Assembly (NCBI GenBank): GCA_913009755.1
Contig: CAJVWU010000003.1
Coordinates: forward strand, 1 to 64,000
Origin: an uncultured Bacteroidia bacterium
GTDB lineage: Bacteria; Bacteroidota; Bacteroidia; Bacteroidales; F082
DNA: 64,000 nt
Direction: 5' to 3'
In this document: positions 25,644-35,415 of the stretch, piece after piece
Layout of the letters: each line of letters starts with the position of its first letter
How positions within the stretch are numbered: the stretch's first letter is position 1
Made by a program: the position numbers and the translations under genes
The notes under the pieces: model-generated
Databases searched by the model: none
Told to the model about the DNA's origin: nothing
The model's input: only the letters and a program-made list of their open reading frames with translations

Positions 25644-27380
25644 TTATTCCCTTTTTCGTATCTTGATTTTATACACCTTGCTGTTCAGCCCCGGAGGCAG
25701 CCATCCCGACCGGATACAAACCCTCAGATGGTAATCACCGGGTTCAGGTGGCGTCATAGCCAACAAGATGGTGTTGTATTTTTTATAAAGCCTGAGCAAT
25801 GAAATGTCTTCCACCTCCCGGTAGGAAACCACTTTTCCGTTTCTTGTAAAAGCCACTGCGAGATACGTATCACCTCCATCCTGTTTCACGGTGAGGGCTG
25901 TATCGAGGGGATTATCAACTTCAACAGGAACCCTGATCAGCGTGGAAGGCGGGAAAGCGTGGTTTTCCATCTCTATTTTAACAGGCAGGAAATTATAAGA
26001 CCGGTAATGTTTAATAACCGAATAATACCACCATTGCCCCATGATAAAAGCACTATCGGGATGGGGCAGATAATAGCACATCGGATCGGTAAGCCGCATC
26101 CCCCTTTCGGGATAGACAAACAGCACTTCTTTGCCTGCCAGTTTGGGTTCTATTCCGGCGAGGTCAAATTGGTTCTTCCTGTAAAGCAGATAATTGAAAG
26201 TGAACGATTCACGTTTTGCATAAAACAAATATTTGGAGGCTTTCTGATAAGAATTGGCAAAGACCACCGGCCGGTTTCCGGCTATTTTTTTTATTTCCAG
26301 CGCCCATTTCTTCCAGTTGTGAAATTCATTTTTCAACTCCGGGCCACCTTTTGCCGGCATAAAATCATAAACAAGATAAACCCTCAAAACAAGGATTAAC
26401 ACCATACTGATCCCCCCCAGGATATACAGGGCTTTGTGAACCCTGAGTTTGTTTTCGATCAGGGGCCAGGCAAGCACAATCAGGGGGATATAGGCCGTCA
26501 CTGTCCAGTTGGCTTCTACAGGGCCGACAAATGATAACAGCAGCCCCAGTCCGAAAACCCCGTAAATATTAGCGAGCAGTGCACGGTTGAAAATATTTTC
26601 CGCCTTGTTTTTTAACGCATAATAAATCAGAAAAAAAGCAATGAGCGGATTCATCAGGGCCAGTTGTCCTGCGAGGTAATTTACGATATTCATCACATCG
26701 AAATAGGCATTGCGGCTTCTTTCAACGAGAAAGAAATAAAAACTGATAAAATGATGGTTGATCTGCCAGACCAGATGGGGTATCATTAAAAGCATGGAAA
26801 TGGCCAGGATGACCCAAAACGACTTTCTTTTGACAATCTTCAGATTAGTCACAAAAGTAAAAAAAAGTACCGGCACACCGGAATATTTGCTGTAAAGCAT
26901 CCCTGTAATGCCCAGAATCAGCAAAAGTGCGTTTGTCCAATTCTCTTTCCCGGCATATTTTTGATAAGCATAAAAAAACAGGGTGGCAAAAAAGATGAGC
27001 GGCGTGTCGGGCACGGCAATAAAACCGCCGGCCTGAAAAATGAAAATGGAAAAAACGAAAACAAAAAACAAAAGATAATTCTTTACCCCGGCCATTTTCA
27101 CGATCATCATCAAAACAGCCACCGACATCAGGACAATGAATAACCTTACACCCAATTCATTGGGGAAAAGTCCATATCCCAACCTGATCAACAGGGCAAT
27201 CATGGGCGGATGGTCATAATATCCCCAGGCGAGGTGGGTAGAATAAAAATAATAGTAGGCTTCGTCGTGCAGCAGCTCGGTAAAATAAGATTGGAACAGG
27301 TTGATAATAAACCAAAGCGCCAGCAACCCGTAATAAAGTTGTTTAGCGTGTGTAAAGGGTTTGTTGGCTGTTGTATCCAT
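25644..27380 (-). CDS. GT39-type (PMT/ArnT-like) membrane glycosyltransferase
   Basis: The 578-residue product opens with membrane helices and the loop LLHDEAYYYFYS near residue 38, then GYYDHPPMIALLIRLG. This acidic DEAYY plus HPP pattern is the signature of dolichyl- or undecaprenyl-phosphate-mannose/arabinose transferases of the GT39 and ArnT family (the Asp/Glu are the putative catalytic acids). About 11 hydrophobic helices fill residues 15-330. The C-terminal 200 residues are soluble, probably periplasmic, and include a small beta-rich domain. It would move a sugar from a lipid carrier onto lipid A, glycan or protein. The acceptor is unknown. It is a single gene with a 158-bp gap to the next minus-strand gene. 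Confidence 0.82.
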   Translation of the reverse strand: MDTTANKPFTHAKQLYYGLLALWFIINLFQSYFTELLHDEAYYYFYSTHLAWGYYDHPPMIALLIRLGYGLFPNELGVRLFIVLMSVAVLMMIVKMAGVKNYLLFFVFVFSIFIFQAGGFIAVPDTPLIFFATLFFYAYQKYAGKENWTNALLLILGITGMLYSKYSGVPVLFFTFVTNLKIVKRKSFWVILAISMLLMIPHLVWQINHHFISFYFFLVERSRNAYFDVMNIVNYLAGQLALMNPLIAFFLIYYALKNKAENIFNRALLANIYGVFGLGLLLSFVGPVEANWTVTAYIPLIVLAWPLIENKLRVHKALYILGGISMVLILVLRVYLVYDFMPAKGGPELKNEFHNWKKWALEIKKIAGNRPVVFANSYQKASKYLFYAKRESFTFNYLLYRKNQFDLAGIEPKLAGKEVLFVYPERGMRLTDPMCYYLPHPDSAFIMGQWWYYSVIKHYRSYNFLPVKIEMENHAFPPSTLIRVPVEVDNPLDTALTVKQDGGDTYLAVAFTRNGKVVSYREVEDISLLRLYKKYNTILLAMTPPEPGDYHLRVCIRSGWLPPGLNSKVYKIKIRKRE

Positions 27381-27538
27381 GCCGTTAACTGGTGATTGTC
27401 ATTGGCAAAGATGGGAAAAATGTAGGATTTGGAAAGCAGAAAGTAAAAAGTAGAAGTTTGGTGCTGTTTCCCTTCCCGATTCCGGATCCAAGACTCGCTG
27501 CGTTCGTTGGTACGCCACGTAAAATTCTATTTTCAGGA

Positions 27539-28498
27539 TCAATAAAACCTGATTTTTTCAGGTATCAGGTAATTGTTGGTCCGCCGGTGTTTATAAATAG
27601 TATCAATAAACATTTTTGTAAATGCCAGATGAACACCCTCGGCCCAGTGTTTGGTCATTCCCGCCCCACCGGCTTTACCGCTTACTTCGGCAGCAAACAT
27701 GATTTCGCGGGTGGCAATGTCGAAAAAGGTAACCCAGATCAGGGAATACTCCCGCTCTTTGTTGAAGTTTTCAAGAACAATAACCATTTCCACCCCTGAT
27801 TTTTCAGACAGCACATACGACTTCACAATTTTTTTCAGGTCTTCAAACGGAATGCAAAAATTGCCGGCTACCACAAAATCCTGAAAATCCATAAACCTGT
27901 AGTTTGGAAATACACTTTGTCCGACAAACATTGACCCTTTATTCATCCAGTGCCTGATGTCGGCAACCGGCAATAAATGATTTGACAGTTCATTGTTCCA
28001 GGCTTCATAATAATTTTGGACAATTTCCACACTGTGCCCGATCTTGCTTGCGTTTGACAGTTTGAGGTAAGTCATGTCGAAACCGTAAAAAACCAGATCC
28101 TGCCGGTAAAATATTTCGTTTCCCCGGTCGCCATAGACTTTTCCCCCCATTTGCTTTCTGATCTGGCAATAGCGGTTGCCAATCGCAGGATTGTAAACAA
28201 ACCGGGAAGGGTTTTCCGAAACAACGGCTTTCGTTTTTTGTTTACTGCCCGTTTTGGCTTTTTCTATACGGGTGAACACATCTTTATCGCCGGACTCATA
28301 CCGGATCATAAAGATTTTTGATTTTTCAATATTGTATGTCGGGCCGGTCAGGTTGGATGCCCTTTTATATTTAACCGTTTGGGGAAGTATTTCGGTGACT
28401 TTGGCTTTGATCTCATCCCCGTTTTTTAATATGATCACATCCTGCGAATAGGAAAAGCTGACAACAAAAAGCAAAATAACAACAAGTGATTTTTTCAT
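27539..28498 (-). CDS. Secreted protein of unknown function
   Basis: The 319-residue product has a signal peptide (MKKSLVVILLFVVSFSYSQ). It then has a segment conserved in many Bacteroidota secreted proteins: DVIILKNGDEIKAKVTEILP, then YNIEKSKIFMIRYESGDKD. The second half (VVAGNFCIPFEDLKKIVKSY, FFDIATREIMFAAEVSG) has no domain I recognise, although it resembles periplasmic proteins with a cystatin- or lipocalin-like fold. No partners are apparent: the upstream neighbour is a tRNA and the downstream one is a transferase. I can name no function. Confidence 0.6.
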   Translation of the reverse strand: MKKSLVVILLFVVSFSYSQDVIILKNGDEIKAKVTEILPQTVKYKRASNLTGPTYNIEKSKIFMIRYESGDKDVFTRIEKAKTGSKQKTKAVVSENPSRFVYNPAIGNRYCQIRKQMGGKVYGDRGNEIFYRQDLVFYGFDMTYLKLSNASKIGHSVEIVQNYYEAWNNELSNHLLPVADIRHWMNKGSMFVGQSVFPNYRFMDFQDFVVAGNFCIPFEDLKKIVKSYVLSEKSGVEMVIVLENFNKEREYSLIWVTFFDIATREIMFAAEVSGKAGGAGMTKHWAEGVHLAFTKMFIDTIYKHRRTNNYLIPEKIRFY

Positions 28499-28718
28499 TT
28501 CTAAATCTTTTTTAATCCAACGATTAATTAATCCTTTAAAAACTTTGTTCTGTCTTTACTGAAAAAAACAGGTTTTCGTTACAAAATTGATTGGTTTTTT
28601 GATTTACGGTCAAAAATAAGAAATCTCTTTTTTCCGTCTTTATAAAATGTGAAGGAAGGATTAAATATGTTTTGATTCTAAATAATATGTATCCGACAGG
28701 AGAATGTGAGTTGAACAT

Positions 28719-28757
28719 TAAAAAAAATGCCTCATCCCGTAATCGGGATGAGGCATT
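28719..28757 (-). terminator. Rho-independent terminator of the tRNA-Ala gene
   Basis: Perfect 14-bp arms (28,726-28,739 and 28,744-28,757) enclose a TAAT loop. On the minus strand the stem is followed by a T-run. It begins 12 bp past the end of the tRNA. Confidence 0.9.
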
Positions 28758-28768
28758 AAATCATCCTG

Positions 28769-28842
28769 TGGAGCATATCGGAGTCGAACCGATGACCTCT
28801 TGACTGCCAGTCAAACGCTCTAACCAACTGAGCTAATGCCCC
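28769..28842 (-). tRNA. tRNA-Ala (anticodon GGC)
   Basis: The minus strand folds as a complete cloverleaf. The acceptor stem is GGGGCAT with ATGCTCC and includes the G3-U70 wobble pair that alanyl-tRNA synthetase recognises. The anticodon loop CTGGCAG reads GGC, and the T loop is TTCGACT. The discriminator base is A and CCA is not encoded, so it must be added after transcription. A strong terminator follows at 28,719-28,757. There is no sign of an integrated element at its 3' end. Confidence 0.95.
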
Positions 28843-28947
28843 CCCTCTGATCGCCGTAACCGTCAGTTGACGGAGAAGACTACCCTTTTTTTTTCACCCT
28901 TCGGCGAAAAATGAGATGCAAAAGTAAAAACTTTTTGAATTAATCAT

Positions 28948-28955
28948 ATATTTGT
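28948..28955 (+). promoter_or_regulatory. Bacteroidota -7 box upstream of thpR
   Basis: TATATTTG matches TAnnTTTG and lies 10 bp before the ATG at 28,965, suggesting a very short leader. No good -33 TTG at normal spacing is seen. Confidence 0.45.
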
Positions 28956-28964
28956 ACCGAAACC

Positions 28965-29519
28965 ATGAAACGACTCTTTGCCGCTATAAAAATTACCCCT
29001 GATGAACATTTTTTGAGCATTTATTACAACCTTGTCAAAAGGCTGGAAAAAGAATGCATAAAATGGGTGAAACCACAAAACTTTCATCTCACACTTAAAT
29101 TTTTTGGTGAGACAACAGAAGACAAGATCGAAATCATTGACCACGGATTGAACAAAATTGCAAGCGTCCTCTCACCTTTTAATATAAAGATTCAAAACAC
29201 AGGTATTTTCGGAAGCCGTTACAATCCAAAGGTTATTTGGTTTGGTATTGAAGACGGTGGGCATCTGGCCGAACTTGCAGAAACTACCCTGACAGCAATG
29301 GATGAAGCGGGATTTGCCCGTGACAGGCAGAACTTTGTCCCTCATCTGACTGTCGGACGAATCAGGAGATTGTCTGACAAACAACATTTTCAACAAACAA
29401 TAAAAAAATTTGCTGAGGCAAACCTCATGGAAATGCAAGTAAATGAAATTTACCTTTATGAAAGCCACCTGAAACCTGATGGGCCTGTTTATGAAACGGT
29501 GAACAAATTTGCTTTTTGA
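28965..29519 (+). CDS. thpR: RNA 2',3'-cyclic phosphodiesterase ThpR
   Basis: The 184-residue product is a 2H phosphoesterase that opens 2',3'-cyclic phosphates on RNA ends (older name: 2'-5' RNA ligase). Both catalytic HxTx motifs are present, HLTLKFFGE with His41 and HLTVGRIRR with His127. Family length is about 180 residues and fits. FAAIKITPDEH at the start matches the usual N-terminus. It stands alone between the tRNA gene and the T9SS locus. Confidence 0.9.
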   Translation: MKRLFAAIKITPDEHFLSIYYNLVKRLEKECIKWVKPQNFHLTLKFFGETTEDKIEIIDHGLNKIASVLSPFNIKIQNTGIFGSRYNPKVIWFGIEDGGHLAELAETTLTAMDEAGFARDRQNFVPHLTVGRIRRLSDKQHFQQTIKKFAEANLMEMQVNEIYLYESHLKPDGPVYETVNKFAF

Positions 29520-29655
29520 ATAAATGTCTGCAAAATATTTCAACATGTCTGCAACAATTCCCGTATAATTGTTGTCGTAGGTTACAACAAAATAAAACAT
29601 TGAAAGTTATTATAGGTATAATTTTTTTACTTTAGCCACTCATTAATTTAAAGGT

Positions 29656-30615
29656 TTGACACGAAAGATTTTATATATATTACCCCTGTTTATCAGCCTG
29701 TTTATAATGGGTGAACTTTACGGTCAGCAAGCTCCTGTTTTTACACAATATTACAGTACGTATATGTTCTCGAACCCGGCTTATGCCGGTATACGTCAGG
29801 GGATTTGTGTAATCGGGTTATACCGTCAGCAGTGGGCAGGGGGGTTCAACGATGAAGACGGTTATAATATGGCACCCCAGGATATCTTACTTTCCCTCGA
29901 CTCGCCACTGAAAGCCCTGCACGGCGGTTTGGGCGGATCGGTTATCCAGGACCGGCTTGGTTATCAAAGCGATATTGTTGTCCAGGTGGATTATTCGTTT
30001 CACCTGAACCTTTCATTTGGAACGCTCGGACTGGGTGCCGGCATCAATTTAATCAACAGAAGTATTGACGGTTCCAAATTTAAGCCCGTTCAGCTCCACG
30101 ATCCCATTCTGCCGACTTCTGCCGTAAGCGATATGCGGATTGATGCCAGTGCCGGATTGTTCCTTAACCAACAGGGACGTTATTATTTCGGGTTTTCCGT
30201 TGCCAACATTCTTGAATCCGGGTTCAAAAAATTTGACCCTTCAGGCAAAAGCATTACTTCTACCGACAGGACTTTTTATATTGAAGGGGGTTATCATTTT
30301 GTTATTCCCCGGAATCCCCTGTTTGAAATAACCCCTTCTGTTATGATATTGAGCGATGTGGCTTCTACACAATATAATTTAACAGGAATCGTTAGTTACA
30401 ATGACAAATTTTGGGGAGGTATAAATTACCGCTTTCAGGAATCGGTGGGGTTTATCGTAGGAGTACGGTTCAAGGATTTCAGGATCAGTTATTCTTACGA
30501 CCTGAACACCTTACCGGTAAGTATTCCGGGAAGTCATGAAGTAGTACTGGGTTATTGTTTTAAATTAAAACATGAACGCTCCAAAACAAGTTATAAAAAT
30601 ACCCGTTATTTATAA
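29656..30615 (+). CDS. porP: Type IX secretion system outer membrane protein PorP/SprF
   Basis: PorP/SprF family proteins are outer-membrane barrels of the T9SS that anchor or help export cargo. The 319-residue product has a TTG start giving a signal peptide (MTRKILYILPLFISLFIMGE ... GQQ); starting later would lose the signal peptide, so TTG is preferred. The segment APVFTQYYSTYMFSNPAYAG is the PorP/SprF family hallmark. It ends in beta-barrel-like strands with aromatic ends (FRISYSYDLN, YCFKLKHE). It lies 101 bp upstream of gldK in the same order as porP-porK-porL-porM-porN of Porphyromonas. Confidence 0.93.
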   Translation: MTRKILYILPLFISLFIMGELYGQQAPVFTQYYSTYMFSNPAYAGIRQGICVIGLYRQQWAGGFNDEDGYNMAPQDILLSLDSPLKALHGGLGGSVIQDRLGYQSDIVVQVDYSFHLNLSFGTLGLGAGINLINRSIDGSKFKPVQLHDPILPTSAVSDMRIDASAGLFLNQQGRYYFGFSVANILESGFKKFDPSGKSITSTDRTFYIEGGYHFVIPRNPLFEITPSVMILSDVASTQYNLTGIVSYNDKFWGGINYRFQESVGFIVGVRFKDFRISYSYDLNTLPVSIPGSHEVVLGYCFKLKHERSKTSYKNTRYL

Positions 30616-30716
30616 TGTCATCCTAAACATGGACAATAAATGCTATTTGAAACTATATTTTTATATTTTTGGGCGCACAATTAAAATGAATAGATCAAAC
30701 TCATAATAAAAATACA

Positions 30717-32087
30717 ATGAAAAAACTGGTTTTATACGTTGTGGTCGTAATTTTTTTGGCCGGTTGCAGCAACTCCGGTAACGGTGAACTTGTTGGAACC
30801 CGCAAGAAATCAAAACCGTTTTACCAGCCCGATCCTTACGGCATGGTTTTCGTACCACAAGGGAGTTTTGTCATGGGTGCTTCTACCGAAGACATGACCC
30901 ATGGCCATCTTATCCAGCCAAAAACTATTTCCGTTTCTTCATTTTTTATGGATGAAACAGAGATCACCAATGATGAATACCGTCAGTTTGTAAACTGGGT
31001 AAGAGATTCCATTGCCCGTACCATGCTGGGTGATGTAAGGCCCGATGAATATTTGATAGAAGAAAACCCAAAGACCGGTGAGGTATATGACCCTCCTTAC
31101 CTGAACTGGAAAAACAAGATTGACTGGAACAGTGAAGACCAGGATGTCAGAGATGCTCTTGAGGATTTATATCTACCCGAACATGAACGCTATTTTCGTC
31201 GCAAGGAAATTGATACACGTAAACTGATGTATTCTTATTACTGGGTTGATCTTCATGCCGCAGCCAAAAAAGATTTTACCGAGGAAGCAGATTACCGCAA
31301 TGCCGGTCTGGCTAACCGTCCGCAGGGCTTGCGCGACCGTTCCGTTTATGTTAGAAATGAAACCATTGCCGTTTATCCCGACACATTGGCATGGATACAT
31401 GACTATACCTATTCATTCAATGACCCGCTTACCGAAAAATATTTCTGGCACCCGGCTTATGACCATTATCCTGTAGTAGGTGTTAACTGGAGACAGGCCA
31501 GGGCTTTCTGTGTATGGCGGACAGAATTTCTGAACAGTTATCTCAGGGCAAAAAAAGACCAGGTGTCGCTTGCCGAATTCCGTCTTCCTACCGAAGCGGA
31601 ATGGGAATGGGCTGCCCGTGGTGGTTATGCCCTGAACCCTTATCCGTGGGGCGGGCCTTACACAAGAAATGAAAAAGGCTGTTTCCTGGCAAACTTCAAA
31701 CCTATCAGAGGCAACTATATTGCCGATGGCGGTTTAAGGACGGTCATCGTTGCGCATTATCCACCTAACGACTGGGGCCTTTATGATATGGCAGGGAATG
31801 TTTCCGAGTGGACCAGCAGTGCCTTCGACCCGGCATCCTATAACTTTACCTGGGACATGAACCCTAATTATACTTTCAATGCCAAAGAAGATGACCCGCC
31901 GGTTATGAAACGAAAAGTTGTACGTGGCGGTTCATGGAAAGATATTGCTTATTACTTGCAGGTTACCACCAGAGCTTATGAGTATCAGGATACATCAAAA
32001 TGTTACATCGGTTTTAGAACCATTCAGCCTTATCTGGGTAGAAACAAAGGCGACAACCCAAGCAAGGCTTCAAGAGTTTATAATTAA
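30717..32087 (+). CDS. gldK: T9SS/gliding lipoprotein GldK (PorK), SUMF1-like
   Basis: GldK/PorK is an outer-membrane lipoprotein forming the periplasmic ring of the T9SS with GldN. The 456-residue protein has a lipobox (FLAGCSN), then the formylglycine-generating-enzyme-like fold: MVFVPQGSFVMGAS, DETEITNDEYRQFVNW, RLPTEAEWEWAARGG, MAGNVSEWTSSAFD and VVRGGSWKD near the end. As in other GldK proteins the fold is used structurally. Gene order and 35-bp spacing to gldL support co-transcription. Confidence 0.95.
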   Translation: MKKLVLYVVVVIFLAGCSNSGNGELVGTRKKSKPFYQPDPYGMVFVPQGSFVMGASTEDMTHGHLIQPKTISVSSFFMDETEITNDEYRQFVNWVRDSIARTMLGDVRPDEYLIEENPKTGEVYDPPYLNWKNKIDWNSEDQDVRDALEDLYLPEHERYFRRKEIDTRKLMYSYYWVDLHAAAKKDFTEEADYRNAGLANRPQGLRDRSVYVRNETIAVYPDTLAWIHDYTYSFNDPLTEKYFWHPAYDHYPVVGVNWRQARAFCVWRTEFLNSYLRAKKDQVSLAEFRLPTEAEWEWAARGGYALNPYPWGGPYTRNEKGCFLANFKPIRGNYIADGGLRTVIVAHYPPNDWGLYDMAGNVSEWTSSAFDPASYNFTWDMNPNYTFNAKEDDPPVMKRKVVRGGSWKDIAYYLQVTTRAYEYQDTSKCYIGFRTIQPYLGRNKGDNPSKASRVYN

Positions 32088-32122
32088 TCAAATCAGTTAA
32101 ATTTTTAAATAAAAAAATTATC

Positions 32123-32800
32123 ATGGGCTTATTTAATTTTACACGCACCCGGGGATACAGACAATTCATGGCCAAAGTATATGGATGGGGCGCATCCGTC
32201 GTACTGATTGGTGCCATGTTTAAAATCAACCACTATCCCGGGGCTGATCTTATGCTTGTTGTTGGTTTAGGCACTGAAGCAATCATCTTCTTTTTCTCAG
32301 CTTTTGAACCACCTTTTGTTGAACCCGACTGGAGTATGGTTTATCCCGAACTGGCCGGAATGTACCACGACGTAAAAGGAGGTGAATTGCAAAAAAGGAA
32401 ATCAGCCACCGATCGCCTCGACGAAATGTTTGAAAAAGCCAAACTTGATCAGAAAACAATTGATAAACTGAGCACGGGGTTTGAAAAATTATCGGAAAAC
32501 GCCGCTAAATTAAGTGATTTATCTGACGCAGCTTCTGCAACAAGTGACTTTGCAAGTAATGTCCAAACGGCATCTAATTCAGCCCGTATATTTGGAGAGT
32601 CCGTCGCAAAAGATGCAGAAACCACAGGATACTATGCAGAATCATTACAAACCACAATGAGTGTTTTTCTTGAAAAACTTGAGCAATCATCCGCATCAGC
32701 CACAGAATTTCACGGCGAAATGCAAAACCTCACCAGTAAAATGAGTGAGCTCAATACCGTTTACGGAAATATCCTTACAGCTATGAATGTTAAGGGTTAA
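32123..32800 (+). CDS. gldL: T9SS motor membrane protein GldL (PorL)
   Basis: GldL forms, with GldM, the proton-driven inner-membrane motor of the T9SS. The 225-residue protein has two membrane helices, about 20-35 and 42-60. The second contains the conserved Glu (residue 52 in GLGTEAIIFFFSAFEPP) implicated in proton flow. The cytoplasmic C-terminal 150 residues (KRKSATDRLDEMFEKAKLDQ, AKLSDLSDAASATSD) are helical and likely coiled coil. It is followed 61 bp later by gldM, all on one strand. Confidence 0.95.
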   Translation: MGLFNFTRTRGYRQFMAKVYGWGASVVLIGAMFKINHYPGADLMLVVGLGTEAIIFFFSAFEPPFVEPDWSMVYPELAGMYHDVKGGELQKRKSATDRLDEMFEKAKLDQKTIDKLSTGFEKLSENAAKLSDLSDAASATSDFASNVQTASNSARIFGESVAKDAETTGYYAESLQTTMSVFLEKLEQSSASATEFHGEMQNLTSKMSELNTVYGNILTAMNVKG

Positions 32801-32861
32801 TTATTTAAACCAATACATGATTATTTAACCTCAACCCATTAACAAAAGAAAAAAGTAAAAA

Positions 32862-34532
32862 ATGGCTGGATATAAGGAAACACCGCGACAAAAGATGATC
32901 GCAATGATGTACTTGGTTTTGTACGCCTTGCTTGCATTGAATGTATCGAAAGAAGTATTAAATGCTTTTATCGTTGTTAACGAATCAATGGAAAGTACTA
33001 ATGCGAGTACGGCTGCCAAAATCAATGATGCATACAAAAAGTTTCAGTTGCAAAATCGTTTAAACCCGGAAAAAGTAGGCCCTTACTGGGAAAAAGCACA
33101 GGTAGTCAGGGAGAAAGCCAATCAACTGGTTAAATATATAGAGGACCAGGAATTGAAATTGGTGGAAGTTTCCGAATCCCGCCTGACAAAGCAGGAGATA
33201 TTGGATAAATATTATAGGGACACGATAATTAACGGTACAAAAACCAAATATCTCATGCTTTCCGAAGTAGAAACAAAAGATAAATATAATGCCACTACAC
33301 ATTATATGGTTAGAACAGGTGATAAGCCCGGAGAAGGTGAAGCTTATGTGTTAAGTAAAAAAATGCAGGATTTACGGGATGTTATCCTCAAAACAATGAA
33401 TCTGCCCGAAGACTCCAGAAAAGTAGGCCTCATTACCAATATGAAAGGGGTTACTTACAGGGATAACGACGGACAACGACAAGATTGGGAACAGCACAAC
33501 TTTTATTTTACTATCCTGGCTGCGGACATTACCATCCTTAACCGGATTATCGGTGAAGCACGAACGGCAGAATACAATGCCGTAAATTATCTCTACGGAT
33601 CTATTTCGGAAACGTCTTTTAAATTTGATGAAGTAGCAGCAAAAGTTATCCCGAAAAGTACTTATATCTTGCAGGGACAGAAATATCAGGCTGATGTGTT
33701 GGTAGCTGCCTATGATAAAAAAACAGAATCAACCATCAAGGTGTTGCAGGGGGCCGACACCTTAACAGCAGCAAATGTATCACGCGCCCAGATAATCAAG
33801 GGTCAGGCAGGAATGGGAAAACTGGAATTTCATGCAACTAAACCTGGACCGCACAAATATGCCGGGGTTATTGAAATGGTTGACCCCAAAACCAACAAAA
33901 TGAAAGACTATCATTTTAAAGGTGCTTATATTGTTGCGCCTCCCGCACTTACGGTTGCCCCGCTTAAAATGAACGTGCTCTATATCGGTATTGATAACCC
34001 GGTAGCCATCTCTGCCCCCGGTATTCCCGAGGAAAAGATCAGACCGGTTATTGACCAGGGGGTATTAAAAAGAGGCCCCGAAGGGAAAGACTGGATTGTC
34101 AGGATCAATAAAGTGGCAAAAGGTGTACATAAGGCTTATGTTAGCGCTACGGCAAACATATATGGCAAAAACCTGCCACTTGGCAAAGTGGAATTCAGGG
34201 TAAAGCGTGTACCCACACCTACTGCTGAAATTGCCGGCCAGTCTGACGGGCAAATGGACAAAAACCGCTTACTGGCTGCCGGTGCCATTATTCCGACGAT
34301 GAGGGATTTTGAATTTGAAATTTATTATGTAGTGCTCGGTTATACTTTCGGGACCATCATCAATGGTGACTATATCCCGAAAAATGTAAAAGGAAATCGT
34401 TTTACCAAAGAAATCACTAACATTATCAGAAACGGAAAACGTAAACAAAAATTCTTTTTTGATAATATCCGGGCCAAAGGGCCTGACGGTACAATCAGGA
34501 GCCTTAACCCGATCAATCTTGAGTTAAAATAA
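32862..34532 (+). CDS. gldM: T9SS motor shaft protein GldM (PorM)
   Basis: GldM is anchored in the inner membrane by one helix and reaches across the periplasm to the GldKN ring; with GldL it forms the proton-driven motor. The start MAGYKETPRQKMIAMMYLVL is characteristic of the family, and the membrane helix spans about residues 11-33. The remaining 520 residues form the periplasmic domains, with the signature of four beta-rich domains (PKSTYILQGQKYQADVLVAA, VEFRVKRVPTPTAEIAG). Length (556) is normal for PorM/GldM. It is 19 bp from gldN. Confidence 0.95.
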   Translation: MAGYKETPRQKMIAMMYLVLYALLALNVSKEVLNAFIVVNESMESTNASTAAKINDAYKKFQLQNRLNPEKVGPYWEKAQVVREKANQLVKYIEDQELKLVEVSESRLTKQEILDKYYRDTIINGTKTKYLMLSEVETKDKYNATTHYMVRTGDKPGEGEAYVLSKKMQDLRDVILKTMNLPEDSRKVGLITNMKGVTYRDNDGQRQDWEQHNFYFTILAADITILNRIIGEARTAEYNAVNYLYGSISETSFKFDEVAAKVIPKSTYILQGQKYQADVLVAAYDKKTESTIKVLQGADTLTAANVSRAQIIKGQAGMGKLEFHATKPGPHKYAGVIEMVDPKTNKMKDYHFKGAYIVAPPALTVAPLKMNVLYIGIDNPVAISAPGIPEEKIRPVIDQGVLKRGPEGKDWIVRINKVAKGVHKAYVSATANIYGKNLPLGKVEFRVKRVPTPTAEIAGQSDGQMDKNRLLAAGAIIPTMRDFEFEIYYVVLGYTFGTIINGDYIPKNVKGNRFTKEITNIIRNGKRKQKFFFDNIRAKGPDGTIRSLNPINLELK

Positions 34533-34551
34533 TTTTAAAACAAAGGATATC

Positions 34552-35394
34552 ATGAAAAGATTGTTTCTTGCCTTCTTTATTATCTTTTTGGGGGTTTCGC
34601 CAATCATAAAAGCCCAGATTGTTGATGAGGCGCCCATGGACGGTTTATACGCAGAAGACGAAACAACTTTTGCCAAGCCCGTACCTTATCCCTTTATTCG
34701 GAAAGCTGATGTTATGTGGTCGAAACGGATATGGAGGGAAATTGACTTCAGGCAAAAATTTAACCAGAAATTTTATTTTCCCCCTGATCCCCAGGCAAAC
34801 TGGAAATCTTTTATTACCATAGTGCTCGATGCCTTAAAAGAAGGCAAGATTACTGCTTATGATATTTCCAGTACCGATGAATTGCTGGTGCCGGTCACCT
34901 ACAACGAAATTATCGCCAGGCAAACCGATTCGAGTTATCAGATCATGAACAGGCCTTATCCTCCGTATGAAGAATTTGATACGGTGATCTATACCGAATT
35001 CGACCCCACAAAAGTAATGCGCCTGAGGATAAAAGAAGACTGGTACTTCGACAGCGAACGTTCACAAATGCTGGTACGTATCCAGGCTTTGTGTCCTGTC
35101 ATGATCAAAGAACGTAACGGGGAAGAGGTTACGGAACCTTTGTTCTGGATCTCGTATCCGGAATCGCGGGAGGTGTTTGCCAATGCGCTGGTCTTCAATG
35201 AATTTAATTCGGCAGCCCGCCTTACTTACGATGAATTGTTCTGGAAACGCCTTTTTGACAGTTATATTTACAAAGAACAAAATGTTTTCGATCGGCGTAT
35301 TTCGCAATATGCTACCGGCGTGGATGCTTTGCTTGAAGCTAACAGAGTTAAAAATGAGATGTTTACGTTCGAAGAAAGTTTGTGGCAATATTAA
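34552..35394 (+). CDS. gldN: T9SS ring protein GldN (PorN)
   Basis: GldN/PorN is a periplasmic partner of GldK in the T9SS ring complex. The 280-residue protein has a signal peptide (KRLFLAFFIIFLGVSPIIKAQ) and the family run KADVMWSKRIWREIDFRQKF and RLRIKEDWYFDSERSQMLVR. The gene closes the porP-gldKLMN locus and is followed by a terminator at 35,416-35,446. No gldJ is present next to it, in line with the Bacteroidales-type arrangement, although this window does not show the rest of the genome. Confidence 0.95.
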   Translation: MKRLFLAFFIIFLGVSPIIKAQIVDEAPMDGLYAEDETTFAKPVPYPFIRKADVMWSKRIWREIDFRQKFNQKFYFPPDPQANWKSFITIVLDALKEGKITAYDISSTDELLVPVTYNEIIARQTDSSYQIMNRPYPPYEEFDTVIYTEFDPTKVMRLRIKEDWYFDSERSQMLVRIQALCPVMIKERNGEEVTEPLFWISYPESREVFANALVFNEFNSAARLTYDELFWKRLFDSYIYKEQNVFDRRISQYATGVDALLEANRVKNEMFTFEESLWQY

Positions 35395-35415
35395 AAACAA
35401 AAAAACAGTAAAAAA

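Noticed and set aside
28769-28842. tRNA as an attachment site for an integrated element
   Set aside because: No repeated tRNA 3' end and no integrase nearby; flanking genes are ordinary.
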